Positions 27,813-35,459 of a stretch of 64,000 bases of DNA are shown here, piece by piece. Both the position numbers and the translations under genes were made by a program. Positions within the stretch are counted from its first letter, which is position 1. Each line of letters opens with the position of its first letter. Location of the stretch: positions 1,426,001 to 1,490,000 of the forward strand of contig NZ_CP126970.1 in assembly GCF_030252185.1 (NCBI RefSeq), written 5' to 3'. The stretch is from Corynebacterium suedekumii (GTDB taxonomy: Bacteria; Actinomycetota; Actinomycetes; Mycobacteriales; Mycobacteriaceae). The notes below the pieces were generated by a model that saw only the letters and a list, made by a program, of their open reading frames with translations, did not search any database and was not told the DNA's origin.

Positions 27813-27845
27813 CCCAGCTCCCCAACTCGGGGAGCTGGGATTTTC
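27813..27845 (+). terminator. Terminator after ssrA, inside the island end
   Basis: An 11-bp perfect stem (CCCAGCTCCCC with complement, AACTC loop, 27813-27839) is followed by TTTTCC. It lies on the island side of the crossover, so the island supplies the present ssrA terminator. Confidence 0.85.
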
Positions 27846-27864
27846 CTTTCTGTACTGCATATTT

Positions 27865-27937
27865 GTGCCATGTGCTTAAATCGAGTTGACGACTCAAACC
27901 GACATAACATGCCACTCCTGTGGCATGAAAATGGCAC
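27865..27937. other. Putative integrase arm-type binding sites
   Basis: The heptamer ATGGCAC or its one-base variant ATGCCAC occurs at 27865-27871 (inverted), 27909-27915, 27920-27926 (inverted) and 27931-27937, and again at the integrase start codon (27953). The middle two form the palindrome ATGCCAC-TCCT-GTGGCAT. Clustered short repeats between attL and int are the usual place for arm-type sites or an autoregulatory operator. Confidence 0.45.
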
Positions 27938-27952
27938 GAAGGACAACAGCCG

Positions 27953-29200
27953 ATGGCACCGAAGAATACTCAACGCACCCGCCGACGGTTCGGCAGTCTT
28001 CGCACGCTTCCTTCAGGCCGTGTGCAGGCCCGTTACTCGCACGCCCCGGCCCCGAACAGCCCTGCCGTCTCCTACAGGGCACCTGGCACTTTCGAGGATC
28101 AGGACGCGGCCATCGCCTGGCTCAAAGGACAGGAGCGAATGATCGACCGCGGCGACTGGATGCCGCCCGAGGAACAGGATCGCCGCTCTAAAGCGGACGC
28201 CGTCACTGTGGCTGAATACGTCGACCTCTATCACGACAGGAAGCAGATCTCCGGCGAGATCCGCGCCTCCACCGTGCAGACGTATCGCAACACCACCAAC
28301 AACCGCATCAAGCCCTACAGCATCGCCGACATCCGCATCACTCAGCTGACCACAATGGATTGCTACCGGTGGTGGGACCAGATGGGCGTCGATCACGCCG
28401 ACACTCCTGAAACAAACCGGAAGGGCTACGTGCGCCTCAAGGCCGCGATGGCCGATGCCGTCGAGCGCAGCTACATCGAAATCAACCCCGTCGCTGTCAA
28501 GGCCGCCAGCAAGAAGTCCAAGAGTTACGACAAGCAGCTGCCGACGACCTCGGAACTGAAGGCGATCGTCGACAATGTCCCGGTCACCCACAAGGTGGTG
28601 GCAGTCTTGTGCGCGTTTCATGGACTTCGTGTGGGTGAGGCCCTGGCCGTCCGCATTCAGGACGTCATCTTCGACGGGGACGGCGGCGCATGCGTTCGCG
28701 TCCGCGGCAATTTTCAGCGCATCAAGGATACCGATGGCCACGTCAAGATGGTCCGCCAAGACGCCAAGACCAGCGCCGGCGAACGCGACGTCCCAGCCCT
28801 GCCCCAATACGTCGATCTCCTCCGCCACGCCGTTGTCCAGGCCCGTGCCCGCGCCCACGACGAAGCGAAGCCCAATGAGGATGCCCGCGCCGTTCGGTCC
28901 CGCCGCGAAGACTTCCTCATCTCGACGACACGTACCGGCCAGCCCATCATGGACACGTCCTTCCGCTCTATATGGAACAGGGCCCGGGAGCGCGGCGGGG
29001 TACGTGACGACATCACCCCACACTATGGTCGCAACTGGTTGACCGTGATGCTCGCCGAGCAAGGATCCACGCCAGCCGAAATCGGCCAAGTACTCGGGCA
29101 ACGCGATATCTCAACTGTCGTCGGGATCTACATGAAGGTCCGCGGGGGCCGTCCGGCCGATCTGATGCGCCGGGTGGCCGCCACCATGGATGCGCACTGA
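27953..29200 (+). CDS. int: Tyrosine site-specific integrase
   Basis: The 415-residue protein has an N-terminal DNA-binding part, a core-binding SAM-like domain (about residues 80-180) and a C-terminal catalytic domain. Active-site residues are visible: Arg in CAFHGLRVGEAL, the HxxR-type box as PHYGRNWLTVML, and the nucleophile Tyr in VVGIYMKV; the usual second His is Gln in VLGQRDIS. It catalyses insertion and excision between ssrA attB and the element. ATG 27953 lies in a run of ATGGCAC repeats, so its own promoter may be autoregulated. Its position beside attL is typical. Confidence 0.92.
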   Translation: MAPKNTQRTRRRFGSLRTLPSGRVQARYSHAPAPNSPAVSYRAPGTFEDQDAAIAWLKGQERMIDRGDWMPPEEQDRRSKADAVTVAEYVDLYHDRKQISGEIRASTVQTYRNTTNNRIKPYSIADIRITQLTTMDCYRWWDQMGVDHADTPETNRKGYVRLKAAMADAVERSYIEINPVAVKAASKKSKSYDKQLPTTSELKAIVDNVPVTHKVVAVLCAFHGLRVGEALAVRIQDVIFDGDGGACVRVRGNFQRIKDTDGHVKMVRQDAKTSAGERDVPALPQYVDLLRHAVVQARARAHDEAKPNEDARAVRSRREDFLISTTRTGQPIMDTSFRSIWNRARERGGVRDDITPHYGRNWLTVMLAEQGSTPAEIGQVLGQRDISTVVGIYMKVRGGRPADLMRRVAATMDAH

Positions 29201-29300
29201 TTCTCCGGGAGAGTCGAAGTATGTCGGCCTAGGGGGTTGACAGTCGCAACGACATCTGCCACAATGTCGATTGTGGGAGAGATGTGCCCACAGGAGCTTG

Positions 29301-29338
29301 AGCCCTTGATCTGCTAGACGCAGGTCAGGGGCTTTTTC
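29301..29338 (+). terminator. Terminator after the integrase gene
   Basis: A long stem (AGCCCTTGATCTGC against GCAGGTCAGGGGCT with G-T pairs, loop TAGAC) is followed by five Ts. It separates int from the downstream island genes. Confidence 0.8.
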
Positions 29339-29470
29339 TATGTCTAGACTTCGGGCCCCATCCCGCGCGGCCCAGGTCCAAGGCTCCCAACCCCTACTCG
29401 CCAGCGCCCCGCCTCTACATGATGGCCAGGGTGCTACTTCGCATGTCTACGAAAGGACATCAGCACACCT

Positions 29471-29665
29471 ATGGCTAACAAGGCCACCAACCGCAAACTC
29501 CTCACTCTCACTGACGCTGCCGAGATGTACAGCATCAGCCGGCGCACCCTCGAACGGGCCGCTAAGGCGGGGGAGATTCGCCTATATCGTTTGAACCGCA
29601 GAGTTGTCCGGGTAAGCGAAGCGGAGCTCGACGCCCTCTTCGGCCTGGACGCCCGGGTCGCATAA
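29471..29665 (+). CDS. Excisionase-family / MerR-like helix-turn-helix protein
   Basis: A 64-residue protein whose core is LLTLTDAAEMYSISRRTLERAAKAGEIRLYRLNRR, the winged-helix HTH_17 pattern found in excisionases. It probably directs excision or regulates the island. It starts at ATG 29471 and ends 2 bases before the HNH gene, suggesting co-transcription. A region of 270 bases between int and this gene holds the int terminator and presumably this operon's promoter; I see no clear -35/-10. Confidence 0.75.
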   Translation: MANKATNRKLLTLTDAAEMYSISRRTLERAAKAGEIRLYRLNRRVVRVSEAELDALFGLDARVA

Positions 29666-29667
29666 GG

Positions 29668-30360
29668 ATGGACCACAACGAAAAGCGGCGCGCCTCCCGC
29701 CAAGAAGACCGCGCCGCCACCACGAATTCGATTCATTTTACCTCAAGTCACTCCGTAGAACAATGGTCTGCAGTACCCGGGTATGAGGGGGCGTACGAGG
29801 TCAGTGACCAGGGTCACGTCCGCAGTGTTGACCGCAGGATCGTCGACTCCCGGGGAGTACGCCGAACGCTCCAGGGTCGACTACTCACCCCTCAGGTCAA
29901 TGCCGGCGGGTATCTGTCGGTCCATCTATCCCGGGGTGGGCGGGGTGCCCATCCTCCGGTACACCGCCTGGTCCTCGCGGCATTCGTCGGTCCCGCCCCA
30001 GAGGGGTACGAGACTCGACACCTCGACGGTGATCCGGCGAACAACGCCCTCCCCAACCTGACCTGGGGAACGCACAGTGAAAATGAGCTGGATAAGTTCG
30101 ATCACCATACTCACCCTGCGCAGCAGTCCATCCACTGCCCGCGGGGGCACACTTTGCGCTATGGCAACCTTGAACCCAGCCATTTCCGCAACCGACGCAG
30201 AACCTGTCGCGCATGCAATGCCGCAAAGGCATGGGCCCGATACCGAGGGCTCACCTTCGGCGACCCTACAGTCCTCGACTATGCCCGAGCCCGCTACGAA
30301 GACTACATCGCCGACCCGGTAGCGTACATACAGTGGAAACTGCTCGTGGACCTGGCATGA
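29668..30360 (+). CDS. NUMOD4/HNH endonuclease
   Basis: The 230-residue protein contains a NUMOD4 motif (WSAVPGYEGAYEVSDQGHV, about residues 33-51) followed by an HNH_3 domain with HRLVLAAFVG, TRHLDGDPANNALPNL and TWGTHSEN. A CPRGH / CRAC four-Cys/His cluster near residues 155-185 may be a second zinc-binding element. Such enzymes are phage-borne or homing endonucleases that nick or cut DNA. It starts 2 bases after the excisionase-like gene and overlaps the next gene by 4 bases (ATGA). Confidence 0.85.
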   Translation: MDHNEKRRASRQEDRAATTNSIHFTSSHSVEQWSAVPGYEGAYEVSDQGHVRSVDRRIVDSRGVRRTLQGRLLTPQVNAGGYLSVHLSRGGRGAHPPVHRLVLAAFVGPAPEGYETRHLDGDPANNALPNLTWGTHSENELDKFDHHTHPAQQSIHCPRGHTLRYGNLEPSHFRNRRRTCRACNAAKAWARYRGLTFGDPTVLDYARARYEDYIADPVAYIQWKLLVDLA

Positions 30361-30848
30361 CGCCCCAGTCCGGCGTCCCGATTCGGGTCATGTATCGGAA
30401 TGATCCGGCGGCGTATCGGCGTGACATTGAGGCATGGCAGCGCGCGGTCCACGCCGAAAGCGGCCTAACCGGGGTAGGGCGGCTCGTCGTGTTGGCGCTG
30501 GCCTTTTATCTCAACCAGAAGACCGGCGAGGCATGGCCTTCACAGCCGACGCTTGCTGCCGTCAACGACACATCGGTCCCCACTGTGAAGACGGCGATGA
30601 ACAAGGCCAGAGAGCTTGGTTACATCACCAGTCGGCAGCCCCCCGGCAGGTCCCAGTCATTGCGCTACCGACTTTATCTGCCAGCCCGCTCGCCTGTTGC
30701 AAAATCCGGCGGTGAGGAAGTTGCCGCCGATGCGGCGGACACACAGGAGGGGGTAAGCATGCTTACTCCCGAAGGGGAAGCATCCTTCCCCCACGGGGTA
30801 AGCATGCTTACCCCGAACCTCCGAAAGAATCCCCGACCGAACCCCTGA
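30357..30848 (+). CDS. Replication-type helix-turn-helix protein, N-terminal part
   Basis: The 163-residue product has a winged-HTH block: LVVLALAFYLNQKTGEAWPSQPTLA, then VPTVKTAMNKARELGYI and SLRYRLYLP. After it come two copies of GVSMLTP, a linker style seen in phage replication initiators that follow an HTH with short repeats and a C-terminal part. The frame stops at 30846-30848 right after NLRKNP, where related proteins continue. An adjacent frame is open with protein-like sequence to 31165, so a one-base loss (C run 30831-30834) or a -1 frameshift may split a protein of about 269 residues. Host replication role is inferred, not shown. Confidence 0.7.
   Translation: MTPQSGVPIRVMYRNDPAAYRRDIEAWQRAVHAESGLTGVGRLVVLALAFYLNQKTGEAWPSQPTLAAVNDTSVPTVKTAMNKARELGYITSRQPPGRSQSLRYRLYLPARSPVAKSGGEEVAADAADTQEGVSMLTPEGEASFPHGVSMLTPNLRKNPRPNP
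30752..30816. repeat. Paired palindromes GGTAAGCATGCTTACC inside the HTH gene
   Basis: GGGGTAAGCATGCTTACCCC (30796-30815) is a perfect 20-bp palindrome; a near copy with one change sits about 45 bases upstream. They encode the GVSMLTP repeats but might also be protein-binding sites or iterons of an element origin. Confidence 0.5.
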
Positions 30849-30850
30849 TA

Positions 30851-31165
30851 GAAAAACATGTCGCTCATTTCCTTCAGAATGACCCGTTAGCGGGCAACTA
30901 TGACGCCTTCGAAGACTATGCCCGCAGTTCGGCCGGTCACCGCCATCTTGAGAATGTCTGGCGTAAGCATGGCCCGAAGGACGGAGATCTCGACGTGATG
31001 CTCGACGAGTTCGAAGCTCACTTCGGCGACCGCGGCCACAGCTCCAACTGGCTGGCAAACTTTACCGCCGCCGTGAAGGCCGTCGAAGCTGACGACGCTT
31101 ACCCAGCGAACGGTGATCCGCTCAACAACATCGTTGACGCTTACCACCTCCGGCTGGACGACTAA
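30851..31165 (+). pseudogene. C-terminal part of the replication-type protein, frame-shifted
   Basis: A frame open through the region encodes, after EKHVAHFLQNDPLAGNY, an acidic helical sequence with VWRKHGPKDGDLDVMLDEF, HSSNWLANFTAAVKAVE and a TAA at 31163. No ATG, GTG or TTG lies at a sensible place near its start, so it is best read as the C-terminal half of the preceding gene displaced by one base. A GTG-ATG inside would give only about 55 residues. Confidence 0.55.
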
Positions 31166-31186
31166 CGACTTCTTCCACTTCTCGAC

Positions 31187-31228
31187 CTTGATGCCCCCGC
31201 GATCCAGATGAGGACCGCGGGGGCATCG
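31187..31228 (+). terminator. Hairpin after the replication-type gene
   Basis: GATGCCCCCGCG pairs perfectly with CGCGGGGGCATC across a 14-base loop. There is no T tract, but it ends the first island operon. Confidence 0.6.
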
Positions 31229-31383
31229 TCCTGCGTGGGCCCAAAGGGCCCCTCAGCACGCCCCTGAAGGCCGCAACCACCTGGACGGGGCCCGCGGGCC
31301 TTACAGGCCCCGATAAACGCCTCCTATCGGCCTCTACGTCCGCATCGGTGCACCGGCGCCCGTCCTTAACCCTTGACCTATAC

Positions 31384-31397
31384 GTCCTTGAAAGGAC
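31384..31397 (+). promoter_or_regulatory. Small hairpin covering a ribosome binding site
   Basis: GTCCTT-GA-AAGGAC is an inverted repeat whose right arm AAAGGAC is the ribosome binding site of the gene starting at GTG 31404. It could damp translation. Confidence 0.35.
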
Positions 31398-31403
31398 CTT
31401 TAC

Positions 31404-31775
31404 GTGAATCACCTCACTTCCCGCGCCAGGACGATCACAGTCCCCACCGCCGCTGGAAAGACACCTACCGAAGTCGACCGGAAGGCACTCGCGCTCGAAA
31501 TCCTTCCCCAAGTCCATGCCCCGCAGCACGACCGCTCGAATCCGACCCCGAGCAAGCAGTTCGATCCCTCCTGCGACCCCTCGCCACCCGGCTGGGCCGG
31601 GTTCGCCGATCTCCTGCGCGTGGAGTTCATCGAGTGGACGCAGGCCGTCAGGTTTACTATTTTCTTCCTCCGCGCGGAGGTCGTGGAGTGGATCGCAGCC
31701 ATTGGGTCGTTCGCGAAGTCCCTCCGGACCAGCACGGTCCCCGTTCAGCTCAACTCCCACGGTGGTGCGTTCTAA
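31404..31775 (+). CDS. Hypothetical island protein
   Basis: A 123-residue product starting at GTG 31404 behind AAAGGAC. The first 65 residues are basic and polar; a hydrophobic-aromatic segment follows (FADLLRVEFIEWTQAVRFTIFF, then VVEWIAAIGSF). I do not recognise a family. It overlaps the next gene by one base (TAATG), which supports that both are real and co-translated. It may belong with the restriction-modification gene downstream. Confidence 0.5.
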   Translation: MNHLTSRARTITVPTAAGKTPTEVDRKALALEILPQVHAPQHDRSNPTPSKQFDPSCDPSPPGWAGFADLLRVEFIEWTQAVRFTIFFLRAEVVEWIAAIGSFAKSLRTSTVPVQLNSHGGAF

Positions 31776-32134
31776 TGGCTGCACGCACCCCCAACTCTTA
31801 TGACACGACCCCCCGCACTGAACCCGGACCCTCCACCGACGGCGAGTGGCTCGACTCGGATGAATTCGCGTACGCCATCGGGTGCAGTGTCAATATGGTC
31901 CGCTACCATGCCCGCCGCGGAGTCCTCCGTGTCTTCCCGGACCACGTAGCGCGCGCCTCACGTTACTGGTTCCATCGAGCGTTGCTCGGTGAAGAGCTCG
32001 TCTACGCCGTCCTCACAGGAACTAACAACCGCCAACGATGGGGGAGCGGATGGCAGGGAACTCGCCTCACCAACAGGCAGTTAAAACGCCAGGCCAACAA
32101 AGCCCGCCCTCGCCGAACCGGTAACACGAGGTAG
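31775..32134 (+). CDS. Small HTH-like island protein
   Basis: A 119-residue protein with an N-terminal disordered segment and a likely helix-turn-helix of the MerR/excisionase sort: EWLDSDEFAYAIGCSVNMVRYHARRGVLRVF. The C-terminal 30 residues are strongly basic (RQLKRQANKARPRR). It may bind DNA and act as a regulator of the restriction-modification gene 145 bases downstream; this is inference from position. Confidence 0.55.
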   Translation: MAARTPNSYDTTPRTEPGPSTDGEWLDSDEFAYAIGCSVNMVRYHARRGVLRVFPDHVARASRYWFHRALLGEELVYAVLTGTNNRQRWGSGWQGTRLTNRQLKRQANKARPRRTGNTR

Positions 32135-32278
32135 CGCCTCTGGACGTTCCACGGGCGTCCACACGCGTATGCGTGCGAGACTGGGGGATACCGTGGGCCT
32201 TGCCTTACTGCCCGGCGCGGCGGGAGACCCGTGAGATGATCGGGGAGATACTCGAACTGATTGAAAGCGGCGCCCCGT

Positions 32279-35125
32279 ATGTCCTCGATAGAGTTCCTCG
32301 ACCGATCCACCACTATCTCTCGTCTGCAGTCCTTCGGCCACTACTGGGCCGAACAGACCGCTGCGTGGCACCAGAGTGGGGAAACGGCTACCGAGAAGAA
32401 GTACGCCCAGTCGTTCTGGGCGGATCTGCTCAACTGCTTCGGCATCATCGCCGCCCGTCAACGCCTCTTCGAACGCGAAGCACAGCGCGCGACCACCGGC
32501 AACCACGGTTGGATGGACTTCTTCTTCCCCGGTGTTGCCATCGGTGAAGCCAAGTCTCTCGGCATGGACCTGAATGCCGCAGCTGCCCAGGTCGACGACT
32601 ACCTCTCCGGTGGCACCATCAAGCAGACGGAGTTCCCCCGGTACGCGATCCTCACTAATTTCGACACGCTGTCCATCAAGAAGCTCGACATCGATGATGA
32701 CCCGGTGGTCTTCTCCATCACCGACATCGCCAATCACTACGACGACCTTGTCTTCCTGATCGGCGGCGACACTCTGACTCGCCAGGAAGAAGAAGCTGCC
32801 TCCATCAAGGCCGCCCAGCTCATGGCGGAACTCTACGTCGCGATTCTGGGAGATGACGCTGACGAACCTGTCGGAGGCGACCCAGACGCACCAACCAACC
32901 CCGAGGATGAGGACGAGCGTGAGGCGACGGCCTCGATGTTGATGACCCGGTTGCTCTTCCTTCTTTATGGCGATGACGCTGGCCTCTGGGAGGTGGACCT
33001 GTTCTACCGGTGGGTCGATCAGGAAACCACCGCCGCTAGCCTCGGAGCGCAGCTCGGCCAGCTCTTCGAGCACCTCAATACCCCAGTCAGCCGAAGACCC
33101 AAGTACCTGCCCGACCTGATAGCTCGCTTCCCGTACGTGAACGGCGCTGTTTTTGCCGACAACATCGGCATGGAGTACTTCACCACGGACACGCGTGAGG
33201 CCCTTCTTGATGCCTGCCGCTTCCAGTGGACCAGCATCAGCGTCTCCGTCTTCGGCGCCATGTTCCAGCTCGTGAAGTCCAAGGAAGCCCGCCGTGCCGC
33301 CGGCGAGCACTACACCTCAGAGTCCAACATCCTCAAAACCATCGGCCCGCTATTCCTCGACGAATATCAGGGGCGCGCCGACAGGCTGATCCGCAACAAG
33401 TCCAGCCGCCTCAAGGACTTCGACGCCCTCATGGACGAGATGGCCGCGAACATCTATTGCGACCCGGCTTGCGGTTCCGGCAACTTCCTCAATCTCGCCT
33501 ACGCTCGCCTACGCGAGATCGAAACAGCCTTGATCGTCGAGAAACGAAAACGCTTTAAGACGACCGGCGGTGGTGCCATGACACTGTTCATAGAGGCGGA
33601 ACAGAAGCTGTCCATCGACCAGTTCCACGGTTTCGAAATCGGGTGGTGGCCGGCCAAGATTGCCGAGACATCCATGTTCCTCGTGGACCACCAGGCCAAC
33701 CAGAAGCTCGCCAAGGCCATTGGCGAAGCCCCAGAACGGCTGCCCATCACCATCACCGCCCACATTCACCACGGCAACGCCCTCCGTTTCGACTGGCGCG
33801 ACGCCCTGCCCCTCCCCAAGGGCCAGACTTTCATCTTCGGCAACCCGCCCTTTCGCGGCGACGCCAAGGAAAAGGAGCAACTCAACGATCTCCAACTCGC
33901 CTGGGGAGCAGGCGCCCAGCTCTCTCGCATGGACTACGTCACCGGCTGGCATGCCAAGGCCATCGCCTACTACCACGATCGCGCCGGGCAATTCGCCTAC
34001 GTAACCACCAACTCCATCGTCCAGGGCGACCAGGTTCCACGACTCTTCGGCCCCATCTTCGCCGCCGGATGGCACATCAAATTCGCGCACCGCACCTTTT
34101 CTTGGGACTCTCAAGCGCCCGGCCAAGCCGCTGTGCACTGCGTAATCGTCGGATTTACGAGGGACGCGGCCACATGCCCACGCCTCTGGGGCTACCCCCA
34201 CGTAAAGGGCGAAGCAGTCGAGCAACGAGTTGCCGGGCGCATCAACGCCTACCTTGTTGACGGCCCCAACATTCTCGTCACCAAAGCCAGCACGCCCCTC
34301 TCCCCAGAGGTCCGTACGGCTTTCTACGGTTCTAAGCCGACCGACGGCGGCAACCTCATCGTCGAAACCGATGAGTACAACGAGGTCATGGCGGACCCCG
34401 TTGCCGCGAAGTACCTGCGCCAATATGTGGGAGCCCGCGAACTACTCCATGGCGAACTACGGTTCTGCCTCTGGCTCGATGGAATGGACCCCACTGACCT
34501 CAACCGCTCTGCCATTCTCAAGACACGAGTCGAAGCGGTCCGCGACTTCCGAGCCAAGTCCAAAGCTGCTAGTACCCGCGAATTCGCCGACTACCCTCAC
34601 CTATTTCGCCAGCGAGCAGCGCAGAAAGTGCCTTACCTCTGCATCCCAATTCACGTGAGCGAGAACCGCCGGTTCTATCCGGTTCAACGTCTGTATCCAG
34701 ACGCCATTGCTAGCAACGCCAACTTCATCCTCCCGGACGAAGACGGCCTACAGTTCGGCCTCATGTCCTCGTCCATGTTTATGACCTGGCAGAAAACCGT
34801 CGGCGGACGTATCAAGTCCGACCTTCGATTCGGCTCCACCCTCACCTGGTATACATTCCCAGTTCCCGCACTCACTGACGACCACCGCGAAGCGATCAAG
34901 GATGGTTTCATAGCTATACTTGAAGCCCGCATGCGTCACCCCAAACGCTCCCTTGCTGACCATTACAACCATCTCGTCATGGAGCCGGAACTACTGCGCG
35001 CCCACTACTCCCTCGACAGGGCGATAGACAAAGCCTTCGGCGCGCCGGACTTCCTGCGCGATGACCAGGAGCGCTTAGATATCCTGTTCGCCCGATATGC
35101 TGACCTGACCCGCAACAGGGCATAG
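32279..35125 (+). CDS. MmeI-like Type IIL restriction-modification enzyme
   Basis: A 948-residue single chain. The N-terminal nuclease has MDFFFPGVAIGEAK at about residues 80-93, fitting the D-X9-E-X-K catalytic motif of MmeI. A helical connector follows, then a gamma-class N6-adenine methyltransferase: motif X region GEHYTSESNIL, motif I DPACGSGNFLNL, and motif IV GNPPFRG. A target-recognition region (about residues 600-850) and a C-terminal helical tail ending RYADLTRNRA complete it. Such enzymes methylate one strand for protection and cut about 20 bases away, needing no separate methylase or specificity subunit. ATG 32279 or TTG 32261 are possible starts, the frame being closed by TGA at 32258. 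It is the main cargo of the island; recognition sequence cannot be read off. Confidence 0.88.
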   Translation: MSSIEFLDRSTTISRLQSFGHYWAEQTAAWHQSGETATEKKYAQSFWADLLNCFGIIAARQRLFEREAQRATTGNHGWMDFFFPGVAIGEAKSLGMDLNAAAAQVDDYLSGGTIKQTEFPRYAILTNFDTLSIKKLDIDDDPVVFSITDIANHYDDLVFLIGGDTLTRQEEEAASIKAAQLMAELYVAILGDDADEPVGGDPDAPTNPEDEDEREATASMLMTRLLFLLYGDDAGLWEVDLFYRWVDQETTAASLGAQLGQLFEHLNTPVSRRPKYLPDLIARFPYVNGAVFADNIGMEYFTTDTREALLDACRFQWTSISVSVFGAMFQLVKSKEARRAAGEHYTSESNILKTIGPLFLDEYQGRADRLIRNKSSRLKDFDALMDEMAANIYCDPACGSGNFLNLAYARLREIETALIVEKRKRFKTTGGGAMTLFIEAEQKLSIDQFHGFEIGWWPAKIAETSMFLVDHQANQKLAKAIGEAPERLPITITAHIHHGNALRFDWRDALPLPKGQTFIFGNPPFRGDAKEKEQLNDLQLAWGAGAQLSRMDYVTGWHAKAIAYYHDRAGQFAYVTTNSIVQGDQVPRLFGPIFAAGWHIKFAHRTFSWDSQAPGQAAVHCVIVGFTRDAATCPRLWGYPHVKGEAVEQRVAGRINAYLVDGPNILVTKASTPLSPEVRTAFYGSKPTDGGNLIVETDEYNEVMADPVAAKYLRQYVGARELLHGELRFCLWLDGMDPTDLNRSAILKTRVEAVRDFRAKSKAASTREFADYPHLFRQRAAQKVPYLCIPIHVSENRRFYPVQRLYPDAIASNANFILPDEDGLQFGLMSSSMFMTWQKTVGGRIKSDLRFGSTLTWYTFPVPALTDDHREAIKDGFIAILEARMRHPKRSLADHYNHLVMEPELLRAHYSLDRAIDKAFGAPDFLRDDQERLDILFARYADLTRNRA

Positions 35126-35397
35126 CAGGGGCCCGTAGCGATCTCCCGGGGAGGGAAATGCTACGAGTCAGGCCTGCCCTGGGGCAGGGGAGGTATTAAC
35201 GGTGCTAGATAGGGAGCGCATCCCGGCGTGTGCTTCATCGCGCTGGCTGTCCCGGCGCGCACATACCAGCTTCACCGTTCCGTTCCGGCGGGAAGTGCCA
35301 GGTCACTCGGGGTCGGTTGGCATTCTATTGGCACGTGTTGGTCATACTGGCCAAGAAGGCCCCTTTTACATGGTGTTATGCTGAGTATAGGTGTAGC
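35126..35397. other. Island right-end region without clear genes
   Basis: About 270 bases between the restriction gene and attR. It holds a CCTGCCC/GGGGCAGG hairpin near 35181-35196 and, close to attR, repeated TTGGCA and CTGGCCA words (about 35315-35355) that may be right-arm integrase sites. Short open frames here overlap attR and have no ribosome binding site; I see no convincing gene. Confidence 0.5.
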
Positions 35398-35411
35398 CCC
35401 GGCAGCTCCAC
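35398..35411 (+). repeat. attR: right 14-bp direct repeat of the island
   Basis: Exact copy of CCCGGCAGCTCCAC from the ssrA 3' end. It is followed by TCTTT rather than CA, so it does not reproduce the CCA end. Confidence 0.85.
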
Positions 35412-35416
35412 TCTTT

Positions 35417-35450
35417 CCCCCGACCTGTTGATTCAGGTCGGGGGATTTTC
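35417..35450 (+). terminator. Terminator beyond attR, probably the original ssrA terminator
   Basis: An 11-bp stem CCCCCGACCTG with its complement, TTGATT loop, is followed by ATTTTCC. The tail GGATTTTCCTT matches that of the terminator at attL. Confidence 0.8.
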
Positions 35451-35459
35451 CTTATGCTG

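Larger units (their letters stand above)
27793..35411. mobile_element. 7.6-kb integrative element in ssrA (genomic island)
   Basis: The 14-bp direct repeats at each end, the ssrA target, a tyrosine integrase at the ssrA side, an excisionase-like HTH gene, an HNH endonuclease, a replication-type HTH gene and a Type IIL restriction-modification enzyme together define an integrated phage- or satellite-like island. No structural, packaging or conjugation genes are present, so it is a satellite or remnant rather than a complete prophage. Codon use inside is visibly less C/G-biased in the cargo gene than in the core genes. Confidence 0.85.

Noticed and set aside
27735..28142. Open frame starting inside tmRNA and running into int
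   Set aside because: It overlaps the tmRNA 3' half and the integrase in another phase.
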